A DNA stretch of 40,947 nt from Cellulomonas gelida (GTDB taxonomy: Bacteria > Actinomycetota > Actinomycetes > Actinomycetales > Cellulomonadaceae): the NCBI RefSeq assembly GCF_006538725.1, contig NZ_BJLQ01000032.1, forward strand, positions 1 to 40,947, in the 5' to 3' direction. The translations under genes were made by a program, and so were the position numbers. Each line of letters begins with the position of its first letter. The first letter of the stretch is position 1. The notes beneath the pieces were generated by a model. The model was not told the origin of the DNA. It saw nothing but the letters and a program-made list of their open reading frames with translations, and made no database searches. This document shows, piece after piece, positions 23,109-33,049 of the stretch.

Positions 23109-24095
23109 TCAGGACGTGCGGCCGGTGCGCACCTCGTCGAGCCACGCGCGGGCGGCGACGAAGTCCGTGTCGCTCGTGCCGACGTGCACGGTGGGCCGGA
23201 CCGCGTCGGCGCGCGGGTAGGAGCCCAGGAAGCGCACGTACGGGCAGCGCCGGTGCAGGCCCATGAGCGCCTCGCCCACGCGCTCGTCGGTCACGTGACC
23301 CTCGGCGTCGATCGAGAACGAGTACCGGCCGAGCGCGTCGCCGATCGGGCGGGACTCGATGCGCGAGAGGTTCACCCCGCGCGTCGCGAACTGCTCGAGC
23401 ATCGCGAGCAGCGCACCGGCCTCGTTGTCGGGCAGGTGCACGACGAGCGTCGTCTTGTCCGCGCCCGTGGGCGGCGGGATCTGCCCGGGGTGCCCGACGA
23501 CGACGAACCGCGTGACCGCCGAGACGTTGTCCGCGACCTCGTGCGCGAGCGGCGTCAGGCCGTAGGTGTCCACCGCGGGCGGCGGGACGAGCGCGGCGTC
23601 GAAGCCCAGGTCGGCGGTCGCTCCCTGCGCGGCGGCCTCGGCGAGCAGCGCCGCGGGGGCCGTGTTGGAGGTCGCCGGCACGTGCACGACGCCCGGCAGG
23701 TGGTGCGCGAGCCAGCGCCGGCACTGCACCCACGCGTGCGGGTGCGCGGAGATGCGCCGCACGTCGCCGAGCGCCACGCCCGGCGCCGCGGCGAGCGTGA
23801 ACTGCACCGGGACGAGCACCTCGCGCAGCAGGACGAGCGGGGTGCCGGCAGCGAGGCTGTCGAGCGTCGCGGTCACGCCGCCCTCGACGGTCGACTCGAT
23901 CGCGACGACCGCGTGGTCGGCCACGCCCTCACGCACGGCGTCGATCGCGGACGCGACGTCGACCTGCGGCAGGTAGACCGCCTCGTCGGGCGAGGCGACC
24001 TGACGCAGCGCGGCCTCCGTGAACGTGCCGGCGGGGCCGAGGTAGGCGTAGCGCAGGGGGCGGTGCCGGTCGTCTTCAGGCTGGCTCGTGGACAT
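23109..24095 (-). CDS. pheA: Prephenate dehydratase
   Basis: 328 residues from ATG 24095, overlapping the 3' end of the duplicated membrane-protein gene by 20 bp. The PDT domain begins YAYLGPAGTFTEAAL, contains AIESTVEGGV and the catalytic Thr-Arg-Phe motif in SAVTRFVVVG (about 195), followed by an ACT domain (TLVVHLPDNEAGALLAMLEQFATRG, then the ESRP motif) that gives feedback inhibition by phenylalanine. It converts prephenate to phenylpyruvate in phenylalanine synthesis. A C-terminal extension after the ACT domain (FVAARAWLDEV) is slightly longer than the bacterial minimum. Confidence 0.97.
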   Translation of the reverse strand: MSTSQPEDDRHRPLRYAYLGPAGTFTEAALRQVASPDEAVYLPQVDVASAIDAVREGVADHAVVAIESTVEGGVTATLDSLAAGTPLVLLREVLVPVQFTLAAAPGVALGDVRRISAHPHAWVQCRRWLAHHLPGVVHVPATSNTAPAALLAEAAAQGATADLGFDAALVPPPAVDTYGLTPLAHEVADNVSAVTRFVVVGHPGQIPPPTGADKTTLVVHLPDNEAGALLAMLEQFATRGVNLSRIESRPIGDALGRYSFSIDAEGHVTDERVGEALMGLHRRCPYVRFLGSYPRADAVRPTVHVGTSDTDFVAARAWLDEVRTGRTS

Positions 24096-27000
24096 CGGGG
24101 CCGTCCGGTCGGGGTGCGGTGAGGTCGTGCCGGGTCTCGGTGAGGTCGTGCTCGGCAGGGTAGTCGTCCACGACGGCGCGCAGCCCGAGCGTCCCGAGCA
24201 GCGGCACAGCCGCCACCAGGATCACCGTGGCGATCCGCACGCCGTAGTCGTTGACCAGCCCGCCCGCGACGGCCGCGATGAGCAGCCCGACGACCACGGG
24301 CCGCGCGGGCGGCCAGCGCCGCTCCAGCAGCTCCCACGCCGGGACGCGCACGCGCGAGCGCGGCCACAGCACGACGACGACGCCCACGACGATCGCGAGC
24401 GTCAGCACCGCGACCCACCCGCTCGTCACGGTGTCCGCCGCGTACCCGAGCTTGCGCGCGACCGTCTCCCACGCCGAGCCGTCCACGACGCGCTGCACGA
24501 ACACCCCCAGGTGCGTGCGCTCCGCGGCGGGCCGCAGCCAGTCGACCACCGCGATGCCCCCGACGAGCACCACGCCCGCGACACCCGCGACGAGCAGCCG
24601 CTGCCACGTCACGCGCACGCCCGCGACCCCGAGCACCACGACGAGCCCGGCGGGGACGAGCACGAGCCCGCCGCCGACGTCCGCCCCGAGCGCGGGCCAC
24701 AGGTCCACGACGAGGGCGACGAGGCAGACGAGCCCCGCGACGGCCGTGCCGAGCAGCCGCCGGCCGCGCCGCACGAGCGCCCAGCCGAGGATCGCCGCCG
24801 TGACGAGTGCGGCGACCACGTAGAAGGAGTACGTCGGGTTGCCGAAGCCGTAGAACCGCCCGCCGAGCGTCACGGCGGGCCCCTGCGGGCTGCCGCGGTG
24901 CAGCGGGGTGCCGAGCACCGCGTCGAGCGTGAGGACCACGAACGTGATGCCGGCGATCAGTCCCGGGCCGAGCGTGAGCGGCCGCCGCGGGGCGAGCGCC
25001 GCGACGCCTGCGACCGCCGCCGTGCCCGCGGCCAGGCCGAGCCACAGGTTGCGGTCGGGGTCCGCGAACCGCCACCACGACGTCGTCGTCATGAGGAACA
25101 GCCCCACCGGGAGCGCCGCGAGCGTGAGGAGCACCGCGTCGGCCACGCGGCGCAGCCGCTCCGCGAGCGCCGGGCGGCTGCGCGCGAGGCGCGGTCCGGC
25201 GACCGCCGCGACGGCCACCACGAGCAGCGCGAGCAGCGGCGGCGGCGTGGTGACGGGCGAGGACGTGCCGCGCAGCGCCTGGTCCCGCGCGGAGAGGTCG
25301 GCGAGCTGGCGCACGGTCGTCGCGACCGCCGCCGGCCGGTCCGCGCCGACCCGCACGGGCGAGCCCGCGAAGTCGTCGGAGACGGGTGCGTCCACGTGGC
25401 CGAGCAGCGCGACCGGCACGTCGAGGAGCCGGAACACCCCGACCCAGCGGGTCGACGCGCTGCCGAGGAAGCCCGCGCCCGTGTCCGGGTCGCCGATGCC
25501 GATGCCGAGCGCCGCCGGGCCGCGCTGCGCGCGCCCGGTGTCGACCACGAGCACCGTGGCGTCGTCGGGCGCGGCGCGCAGCACGCGTGCGACCGTGCGG
25601 TCCACCGCGCGCATCGCCTCGAGCTCCGCCTCCTCGCCGAGCACGTCCCGCAGCACGGGCTCGACCACGGCCGAGCCCGCGTCCACGATCGTCGTCGGGC
25701 AGGAGAACGCGTCGGTCGGGTCCGCGAGCGCGGCGTCGAGCGTGCGGTAGCGCGCGATCGTGCCGTCGAGGTCCGCGAGCGCGAGGGCCGCACCCTGCCC
25801 GACGGCCGTGCTGCACGTCCCGGACGCGGCCAGGCCGGCGCCGAGCGCACCGAGGCGCGGACGGAACTCCGAGCGTCGCTGCAGCGCGACGAGGTCGTCC
25901 CAGCGCTGCACGGTCGCGCCGCCCGCGGCGTCGGGCGCGACGGACCAGTCGGCGCACGACCACTGCCCGCCCTGCGTGCTCCCCGCGACCGGTGCGCGGC
26001 CCGAGGACAGCGCGAGCCACCCGCCCGACGCGCACCACGCGTTGCGCCCCGACGCACCGGGGGTGACGCCGCCCGCGGGTGCGCCGTCGCGCAGCAGACC
26101 CCACAGCGTGGGGGTCTGGACGCGGTCGACGGCGGACCAGTCGACGCCCGTCGTCCCGACGAGCACGACAGGGCGCTCGGCGGGCATCGCGGTGGTCCCC
26201 GTACCCGTCGTCACGTCCCCCGCGACCGCGGCGGGCAGCGGCACGACGACGGTGGCGAGCAGGAGCGTGGCGAGCAGGCCGCCGCCCGTCGCGAGGATCA
26301 CCGCGGGCATGCGGTGCAGCGGGGCGCGCACGGGCGCGGGCTCGTCGGCCAGGTGCGCCCAGCGGTGCTGCAGCAGCGACCCGAGCAGCAGGACGCCCGC
26401 GACGGCGAGCACCGCGGACGCGACCACGACGCCCGAGTCGTTGAGCAGCGAGCCCAGGACCGCGGCGACGACGACCGCGAGCAGCGTGCGGCGCAGCCCC
26501 GGCCAGGTCGTGTAGAGCCCGCGCAGCACGGGCGGGCGCCAGCGGTCCGGCCCGACGAGCACCGCGCACACCGCGAGGCACACGACCGCCGCGACCATGC
26601 CGATCGGCTCGGCGACGGTCGCCCACGCGCCCGCGGCCTTGCCCGCGACCACGCCGAACGCGTCGCCGTCGAGGACCCGCTGCACGAACTGGCCCAGGTG
26701 CGAGCCCCGGCCCGGCCGCGCCCAGTCGACCACCGAGACGACCGCGACGAGCGCGACGGCCACGCCGAGGTACGCCAGGACGCGTCGGACGCCGATGACC
26801 CCGCCCGCGACGCCGACGAGCAGCACCGCGAACGCGGGTACGAGCGCGAGCACGCCGCCGAAGTCGGCGCCGAACGCCGGCCAGCCGTCGACGACCACCG
26901 AGACGAGCCCGATCACCGCGACCCCGGCGACGGCGAGGCGTCGTCGTCCGCGCTCGAGCGCGTAGGCCGCGAAGCCCGCCGCGAGCACGAGCCCCGCGGC

Positions 27001-28563
27001 GGCGTACACGCCGAACGTGGTGTTGCCGAAGCCGTAGTAGCGCGCGCCGAGCGTCGAGATGCCGAGCACCGAGCCCTGCTGCAGCACCGTCCCCGTCACG
27101 CCGTCGACGGTCACGACCACCCACGTCACGCCCGCCGCGGCGGTCGCCAGGCGCCACCGGCTCACCGGCAGCAGCCGCATGACCCCCCAGGCCACGAGCG
27201 CGGTCCCGACCGCGGCCGCACCCCACCACGCGGCGGCGGCGAACATCGGCGCGGGCGAGCCCCACCAGCGCGACAGCGCCGCGAGCTGCGCGCCGACGGG
27301 CGTGCACGCCCCCAGCAGCAGGAGCGCGACGGTCAGTCGGCGCAGCGCGGGCACGGGGCGGCGCCCGCGGCGGCGCAGCAGCACCACGGCCGCGAGGACG
27401 AGCGCGCACGCCCCGCCGACCACGCCGAGCAGCAGCGGCAGCAGGTGCGGCGCGATCGTCGTCATCTCGGTCAGGTACCGACGGTTCTCGACCGTGCGGT
27501 CCGCGGTCATGCGGCGCTCGGCGCTGACCCGCAGCGGTGCGCCGTCGAGCTCGGACGTGTCGGCCCCGGCCGCGTCGACGAGCGTCGCCGACAGGTCGGT
27601 GAGCGTGACGATGCCCGTCCGCCGCGTCGAGTCCGACGTCAGCCACCCGACCGTCCCGCCGCCGGCCCGCCACTGCACGACCGCCTGCAGCCCGGTCTCA
27701 CCCGTGGGGCCGTCGGACGTGCCCGCGACGACGACGCGCGTGCCGGTCTCGACCGCCGCGACGATGCGGCGCAGCTCGTCGTCCAGGAGCGACAGCGCGT
27801 CGCGCCGCTCGGCACGGTCGGCGGGCAGGTCACCGCCGTCGACGACCGTGACCGGGCACGCCACGAGCGCCGGGTCGGCCACCTCGCCGAGGTACTCGGC
27901 GTACCGCGCGAGGCTGCCCTGCTCGTCGGCCAGCGCGAGCGCGGCGCCCGCGCCGATCGCGGTCGTGCAGCGCTGCGTCGGCGCGATCAGGGTCGCGACC
28001 GTCCCCGGCGTGCCGTACGAGCCCGCGGGCACGTCGGCCGAGGGCGGGTCGACCAGGTCGCCCCAGCCGTCCACGGTGGCCGGGCCGGGCAGCGCGTCGT
28101 CGGTGCTGATCCCCGGCAGGGGCGGGCAGTCGTCGCCCGTGCCGCCGGTGTCGTCCTGCTCGCCCGACCCGCCCTGCTCGCCCGACCCGTCCTGCGCGGG
28201 CGGGACGGTCTGCGGCGACTCGACGGGCGGCACGCGCCGCCCCGCGGAGATCGTGAGCCAGCCGCCGAGCCGGCACATCTGCGCCGCCGACGTGTGCACC
28301 GAGATCGACCCGACCGAGCCCTCGTCGACCATGCGCCACAGCGTGGGCGTGCCGGTGCGGTCCACGTCGTCCCAGTGCAGGCCGCCGACGCCGACGAGCA
28401 CGACCGGACGCGCAGCCGCGATCTCGTCCGTGGGCTCGGCCGCCGCGGCCGACGCCCCGCCGACGACGAGCGCGGTCCCGAGCACGGCGCCGAGCAGCGC
28501 GGTCAGGGCACCGCGCGCGGCCCGCAGCCCGCGGCGGGCGCGGGCAGGGCGGAGGGCGGGCAC
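24076..28563 (-). CDS. Giant membrane protein: tandem duplication of an AlkP-like ectodomain plus multi-pass membrane domain
   Basis: 1495 residues from GTG 28563 (TACCCT 6 nt upstream). Signal/TM helix at about 16-38. Half 1 (about 48-790) and half 2 (about 800-1490) align throughout: ectodomain start PVVLVGVGGLHWDDV / PVVLVGTTGVDWSAV with TPTLWRMV / TPTLWGLL; Cys motifs MCRLGGWL / WCASGGWL, CTTAIGAGAALALAD / CSTAVGQGAALALAD and ACPVTVVD / SCPTTIVD; then membrane domains sharing RYYGFGN / RFYGFGN (about 509 and 1237), GADFGG / GADVGG, HLGQFVQRV / HLGVFVQRV and LLNDSGVV / LVNDYGVR. The ectodomain resembles the alkaline phosphatase superfamily (GWLTSDSTRRTGIVTLTDLSA resembles the C-terminal SD...TD region), but the usual first metal Asp is Gly or Thr in both halves. 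Likely cell-surface function linked to the upstream GT2 enzyme; activity unknown. Confidence 0.85.
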   Translation of the reverse strand: MPALRPARARRGLRAARGALTALLGAVLGTALVVGGASAAAAEPTDEIAAARPVVLVGVGGLHWDDVDRTGTPTLWRMVDEGSVGSISVHTSAAQMCRLGGWLTISAGRRVPPVESPQTVPPAQDGSGEQGGSGEQDDTGGTGDDCPPLPGISTDDALPGPATVDGWGDLVDPPSADVPAGSYGTPGTVATLIAPTQRCTTAIGAGAALALADEQGSLARYAEYLGEVADPALVACPVTVVDGGDLPADRAERRDALSLLDDELRRIVAAVETGTRVVVAGTSDGPTGETGLQAVVQWRAGGGTVGWLTSDSTRRTGIVTLTDLSATLVDAAGADTSELDGAPLRVSAERRMTADRTVENRRYLTEMTTIAPHLLPLLLGVVGGACALVLAAVVLLRRRGRRPVPALRRLTVALLLLGACTPVGAQLAALSRWWGSPAPMFAAAAWWGAAAVGTALVAWGVMRLLPVSRWRLATAAAGVTWVVVTVDGVTGTVLQQGSVLGISTLGARYYGFGNTTFGVYAAAGLVLAAGFAAYALERGRRRLAVAGVAVIGLVSVVVDGWPAFGADFGGVLALVPAFAVLLVGVAGGVIGVRRVLAYLGVAVALVAVVSVVDWARPGRGSHLGQFVQRVLDGDAFGVVAGKAAGAWATVAEPIGMVAAVVCLAVCAVLVGPDRWRPPVLRGLYTTWPGLRRTLLAVVVAAVLGSLLNDSGVVVASAVLAVAGVLLLGSLLQHRWAHLADEPAPVRAPLHRMPAVILATGGGLLATLLLATVVVPLPAAVAGDVTTGTGTTAMPAERPVVLVGTTGVDWSAVDRVQTPTLWGLLRDGAPAGGVTPGASGRNAWCASGGWLALSSGRAPVAGSTQGGQWSCADWSVAPDAAGGATVQRWDDLVALQRRSEFRPRLGALGAGLAASGTCSTAVGQGAALALADLDGTIARYRTLDAALADPTDAFSCPTTIVDAGSAVVEPVLRDVLGEEAELEAMRAVDRTVARVLRAAPDDATVLVVDTGRAQRGPAALGIGIGDPDTGAGFLGSASTRWVGVFRLLDVPVALLGHVDAPVSDDFAGSPVRVGADRPAAVATTVRQLADLSARDQALRGTSSPVTTPPPLLALLVVAVAAVAGPRLARSRPALAERLRRVADAVLLTLAALPVGLFLMTTTSWWRFADPDRNLWLGLAAGTAAVAGVAALAPRRPLTLGPGLIAGITFVVLTLDAVLGTPLHRGSPQGPAVTLGGRFYGFGNPTYSFYVVAALVTAAILGWALVRRGRRLLGTAVAGLVCLVALVVDLWPALGADVGGGLVLVPAGLVVVLGVAGVRVTWQRLLVAGVAGVVLVGGIAVVDWLRPAAERTHLGVFVQRVVDGSAWETVARKLGYAADTVTSGWVAVLTLAIVVGVVVVLWPRSRVRVPAWELLERRWPPARPVVVGLLIAAVAGGLVNDYGVRIATVILVAAVPLLGTLGLRAVVDDYPAEHDLTETRHDLTAPRPDGPDVHEPA

Positions 28564-28569
28564 TCGTCC

Positions 28570-28575
28570 AGGGTA
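28570..28575 (-). promoter_or_regulatory. -10 hexamer (TACCCT) of the duplicated membrane-protein gene
   Basis: TACCCT, 6 nt, then GTG 28563, inside the 29-bp gap after the glycosyltransferase stop, suggesting an internal promoter. Confidence 0.45.
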
Positions 28576-28592
28576 GGGCGAGGGGCGCGCGC

Positions 28593-29447
28593 TCAGAGGT
28601 GCGTCGCCGGGCGCGAGGGCGAGACGGTCCGCTTCACGGTGCCCGCGGCGGCCCGCAGCCGGCGCGCGTTCACCGCCAGCTGCACGTCGCGGTACTGCGC
28701 GGCCCGGTGCAGCTGCCCGCGCAGGTCCGAGCCCGAGGGCCGGTGCCGCAGCTCGCACGGCACCTCGACCACGCGGAAGCCCTGGCGCAGCAGGTCGATC
28801 GTCATGCCGGTCTCGACGCCCCAGCCGTGCGCGAGCGGCGTCGCGGCCTCGAACGCCTCGCGCGTCAGGCAGCGCATGCCGGACAGCGGCTGCGTGGGCG
28901 TCCACCCGGTCAGCGACGCGATCGCGCGACGCGCGGCGCCGACGACGATCCCGCGCCCACCCGCCCCGGGCTGCGGCGGCAGGAGCGCGATCGCCAGGTC
29001 CGTGTGACCCTCGAGCACCGGCGGGACGAGCGGTGCGGTGTTGACGGCCGTCTCGGCCAGGTCGCCGTCGATGAACAGCAGCACGCGCGGCGAGCGGTCC
29101 GGGGCGTCGCGCATCGCGACCACCGCGGCACCGGTCTCCATCGCGGCGGCCTTGCCGCGGTTGTGCGAGTGCCGCACGACGACCGCGCCGGCCTCCCGCG
29201 CGACGTGCTGGGTGTTGTCCTCCGAGCCGTCGTCGACCACGAGCACCAGGTCGACGTGCGGGATCGCCTTGGCCGAGCGGACGGTCGCCGCGATGCGCCG
29301 CGACTCGTCCTTCGCCGGGATGATCACGGCGACGCGCTGACGTACGCGCGGACCGGAGGGCGCACGGCCGACGGCCTTGGCCGACGAGCCACCGGTCGGG
29401 GTCCCGGGCTCGTCACCTGCGGGGTCGGCGGGAACGGGGGGGTTCAC
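28593..29447 (-). CDS. Family 2 glycosyltransferase (GpgS-like)
   Basis: 284 residues from GTG 29447 (TAGGCT 6 nt upstream). The N-terminal 35 residues are Pro/Gly-rich and disordered. The GT-A fold starts at VAVIIPAKDESRRIAATV, with VVDDGSEDNT (71-80), FIDGDL carrying the DxD metal site (127-129), and the acceptor-side motif GWTPTQPLSGMRCLTREAF followed by GWGVETGMTIDLL. The layout resembles glucosyl-3-phosphoglycerate synthase and polyprenyl-phosphate glycosyltransferases; the donor and acceptor are not determinable. No TM helices. It directly precedes the AlkP-like membrane protein (29-bp gap) on the same strand, suggesting a joint cell-envelope or glycolipid role (inference). Confidence 0.88.
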   Translation of the reverse strand: MNPPVPADPAGDEPGTPTGGSSAKAVGRAPSGPRVRQRVAVIIPAKDESRRIAATVRSAKAIPHVDLVLVVDDGSEDNTQHVAREAGAVVVRHSHNRGKAAAMETGAAVVAMRDAPDRSPRVLLFIDGDLAETAVNTAPLVPPVLEGHTDLAIALLPPQPGAGGRGIVVGAARRAIASLTGWTPTQPLSGMRCLTREAFEAATPLAHGWGVETGMTIDLLRQGFRVVEVPCELRHRPSGSDLRGQLHRAAQYRDVQLAVNARRLRAAAGTVKRTVSPSRPATHL

Positions 29448-29453
29448 GGCGTC

Positions 29454-29459
29454 AGCCTA
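29454..29459 (-). promoter_or_regulatory. -10 hexamer (TAGGCT) of the GT2 gene
   Basis: TAGGCT, 6 nt (GACGCC), then GTG 29447. Confidence 0.5.
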
Positions 29460-29556
29460 TCGACGTGCGGCCCGCACGCCGCGCGCGGACGGTCCTGTGT
29501 CCCGCCGCGGGCACCGAACCCGCACGGGACGTCCACGTCCGGCTGGCGCGCACAGG

Positions 29557-30126
29557 TCAGAACAGCCTGCCCGTCCGCGTGGAGTCCCCCTGCTCGAGGT
29601 CCAGGAGCGACCGCTTGCGGTCGACGCCCGCGGCGAACCCGGTGAGCGTGCCGTCCGCGCCGATCACCCGGTGGCACGGCACGACGATCGCGATGCGGTT
29701 GGCCCCGTTCGCGGCACCGACCGCGCGCGACGAGGTGCGCGGGTCCAGCCCGAGGTCCGCCGCGAGCGCGCCGTACGTCGTCGTCGTGCCGTACGGGATG
29801 CGGCGCAGGCCCGCCCAGACGAGCAGCTGGAACGCCGAGCCGGAGGGCCGCAGCGGGAGGTCGAACGCGCGCAGCGTCCCCGCGAAGTACGCCGTGAGCT
29901 GGCGTGCCGCCTCGGCCAGGACGGGGTCGTCGTCGGGCAGGACGCGCGTGCCGGGTGCGTCGCCGAACGGGTCGGGCGACGCGTCGTCGGACCGCGTCAT
30001 CCGCACGTGCGTGACCGCGCCGTCCGCCACCGCGACCGCGACCGGCCCGATCGGCGTCGTCAGCACCGTGTGCAGCCGCCCGCTGCTCTGGTGCTCCGTC
30101 TGGTGCTGCGCGCTCAGCGTCGTCAC
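29557..30126 (-). CDS. ogt: Methylated-DNA--protein-cysteine S-methyltransferase
   Basis: 189 residues from GTG 30126, with GAGGAGGG five nt upstream; longer frames lack a site and homology. After an N-terminal RNase-H-like domain (TPIGPVAVAVADGAVTHVRM), the DNA-binding helix-turn-helix region (FQLLVWAGLRRIPYGTTTTY, GALAADLG) leads to the active-site motif VVPCHRVIG at about residues 149-157, where the Cys accepts O6-alkyl groups from guanine in a suicide reaction. Symbol ogt is by family; it lacks the Ada N-terminal domain. It is 98 bp after the DUF5926 gene, separated by a strong terminator, so it is its own unit. Confidence 0.94.
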   Translation of the reverse strand: MTTLSAQHQTEHQSSGRLHTVLTTPIGPVAVAVADGAVTHVRMTRSDDASPDPFGDAPGTRVLPDDDPVLAEAARQLTAYFAGTLRAFDLPLRPSGSAFQLLVWAGLRRIPYGTTTTYGALAADLGLDPRTSSRAVGAANGANRIAIVVPCHRVIGADGTLTGFAAGVDRKRSLLDLEQGDSTRTGRLF

Positions 30127-30170
30127 GTCGCCCTCCTCGTCGTCCAGGATGCGCCGCGGGTCCGACACAA

Positions 30171-30208
30171 CGGTGCCCGGGCGTCGTCGTGCAGACGCCC
30201 GGGCACCG
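30171..30208 (-). terminator. Perfect 15-bp hairpin terminator after the DUF5926 gene
   Basis: Arms 30171-30185 and 30194-30208 pair perfectly around an 8-nt loop, 16 bp beyond the DUF5926 stop. Confidence 0.85.
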
Positions 30209-30224
30209 TGGGACGTGAGGTCGC

Positions 30225-31049
30225 TCAGCGCAACGTGACCTGGCGCGCGACGAGGCCCGCGCGGGCCCGTCGCTCGTTCGCGTCGAGCGGCTCGGTGCTC
30301 TCGAGCGCGGCCGTGAACCGCGGCAGGAACTCGGCGATCGGACCCTCGAGCTCGTCGGCCTCGGTGCCGCGCGCGAGCTCCCAGACCGGCACGACGAGGC
30401 CGCACGAGCGGAAGTAGCCGATGAACTTGCCGTCCGCGAAGCCCGACTCGCGCTTGGCGTGCAGCCGCGCGAGACCGTCGAGGACCACCTGCTCGTCGTG
30501 CGGCTGCGCCCAGCGCAGGAACTCCTTGGTGCCCATGCGGCACCAGTACGCGGACTCGACGCCCGCGACCGGGGCGGTGTCGATGATGCCCGCGTCGGCG
30601 TCCTCGATCGCGGCCTCCAGGTCGGACGTGCGCTCGACGTCCGGCGCGAGCCAGTACGAGAACGACGTCTGCACCGTGACCTCGAACGGCACGGTGAGGT
30701 CCAGGACGTCCTGCAGGCGCGGGCCGGGCTCGGGCAGGCCGATCGTCTCGATCGCGGTGCCGGGCTCGACCTCGAGCGCCTCGAGCAGCGCGACCGCGAG
30801 GTCACGGCTCGCGTCGCCCGAGCTCGACGCGGTCTGCAGCGCGAGCAGGATCACGCCGTCGGCGCGGTGCAGCGCGGGCCACGCCTGCGGCAGCACCGTC
30901 GTGACCAGCACCTCCTTGGCGCCGTACTCCTTGGTGGTGCGCGCCGTGGCCGTCGCTGCGGGGACGACCTCCTTGAGCGCGACCCAGTCGGGCTCGCCGG
31001 GGAGCCCCTCGAACGGACGCAGCACGAACTCCACAGAACCCTTGGCCAT
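30225..31049 (-). CDS. DUF5926 family protein
   Basis: 274 residues from ATG 31049, with TAGGCT 7 nt upstream (leaderless pattern). The N-terminus [28 protein letters not shown], the segment [20 protein letters not shown] and the C-terminal [33 protein letters not shown] are the conserved parts of this actinobacterial family. Relatives often start with a basic or SEC-C-like region that is absent here. No catalytic motif is evident; it looks cytosolic. Its promoter region on the same strand contains a run of five G-tracts (31067-31093). Confidence 0.88.
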   Translation of the reverse strand: MAKGSVEFVLRPFEGLPGEPDWVALKEVVPAATATARTTKEYGAKEVLVTTVLPQAWPALHRADGVILLALQTASSSGDASRDLAVALLEALEVEPGTAIETIGLPEPGPRLQDVLDLTVPFEVTVQTSFSYWLAPDVERTSDLEAAIEDADAGIIDTAPVAGVESAYWCRMGTKEFLRWAQPHDEQVVLDGLARLHAKRESGFADGKFIGYFRSCGLVVPVWELARGTEADELEGPIAEFLPRFTAALESTEPLDANERRARAGLVARQVTLR

Positions 31050-31056
31050 GCGCGCG

Positions 31057-31062
31057 AGCCTA
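31057..31062 (-). promoter_or_regulatory. -10 hexamer (TAGGCT) of the DUF5926 gene
   Basis: TAGGCT, 7 nt, then ATG 31049. Confidence 0.5.
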
Positions 31063-31066
31063 CCGG

Positions 31067-31093
31067 CCCACCCCCACCCCCCACCCCCCACCC
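31067..31093 (-). other. Canonical G-quadruplex motif in the DUF5926 promoter
   Basis: On the minus (coding) strand there are five G-runs of 3, 6, 6, 5 and 3, each separated by a single T. It lies directly upstream of the -10, over the -35 position. Confidence 0.7.
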
Positions 31094-31120
31094 AAGGCGC
31101 CCCGCACCTGACGCCGCCGA

Positions 31121-31203
31121 GTCGTTGCTCCCGACGCCGGTTCGTCGTTGCCGCGTCGATTCGTTGCTCAGGGGCAACGAACCGATGTCCGAGCAACGAA
31201 CTG
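31121..31203. repeat. Cluster of 19-21 bp intergenic repeats with a palindromic core
   Basis: Several imperfect units of consensus GTTCGTyGTTGC followed by about 8 variable bases ending in CG: two or three on the + strand (31121-31168) and two inverted (31175-31203). The centre TTCGTTGC / GCAACGAA (31160-31181) is a perfect hairpin around TCAGGG. The same family recurs at 37923-38005. Confidence 0.7.
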
Positions 31204-31245
31204 CCGGGGCGAGGAGCGGTGGCTCGGGTGGGTGTGACGCGGTGC

Positions 31246-31269
31246 GGGGCGGGGTGGGGTGTGCAGGGG
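31246..31269 (+). other. G-quadruplex motif upstream of pgm
   Basis: Four runs of four G (31246-31249, 31251-31254, 31256-31259, 31266-31269) with loops C, T and TGTGCA on the pgm coding strand, 28-51 nt before its ATG. Confidence 0.65.
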
Positions 31270-31296
31270 CGTGGTCGTCGGGGAAGGATGGGCGGC

Positions 31297-32979
<1,683 letters not shown>

Positions 32980-32991
32980 CGCCGCACGACG

Positions 32992-33028
32992 CAGGACCCC
33001 GCCGCCCTCGTCGGGCCGCGGGGTCCTG
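32992..33028. terminator. Bidirectional hairpin between pgm and the LacI-family gene
   Basis: Arms 32992-33002 and 33018-33028 pair perfectly over 11 bp, with additional inner pairing. It lies between convergent stops and can serve both. Confidence 0.75.
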
Positions 33029-33049
33029 TCGCGTCCGGACAGGCGTGCG

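Noticed and set aside
23074..23116. Terminator between convergent GntR and pheA genes
   Set aside because: Outer arms of 8 bp with a 27-nt loop and a tight inner 6-bp dyad are visible but weak next to the other hairpins in the window and overlap both coding ends.
23873..27673. A 1266-codon minus-strand frame overlapping the AlkP-like gene
   Set aside because: Out-of-frame reading of the same gene, dominated by Arg and Ala; it reaches into pheA in the wrong frame.
24088..29007. A 1639-codon open frame on the + strand opposite the duplicated membrane protein
   Set aside because: No recognisable domain, and extreme Arg/His/Glu composition; an antisense shadow caused by GC bias and by the repeated architecture of the real gene.
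31121..31203. CRISPR array
   Set aside because: Repeats are imperfect, vary in length, and occur in both orientations with no uniform spacers; no cas genes are present.
30421..31296. Possible N-terminal extension of phosphoglucomutase by nearly 300 residues
   Set aside because: The upstream frame runs antisense through the DUF5926 gene and through the repeat/G-tract region; ATG 31297 has a good ribosome binding site and gives normal Pgm length.
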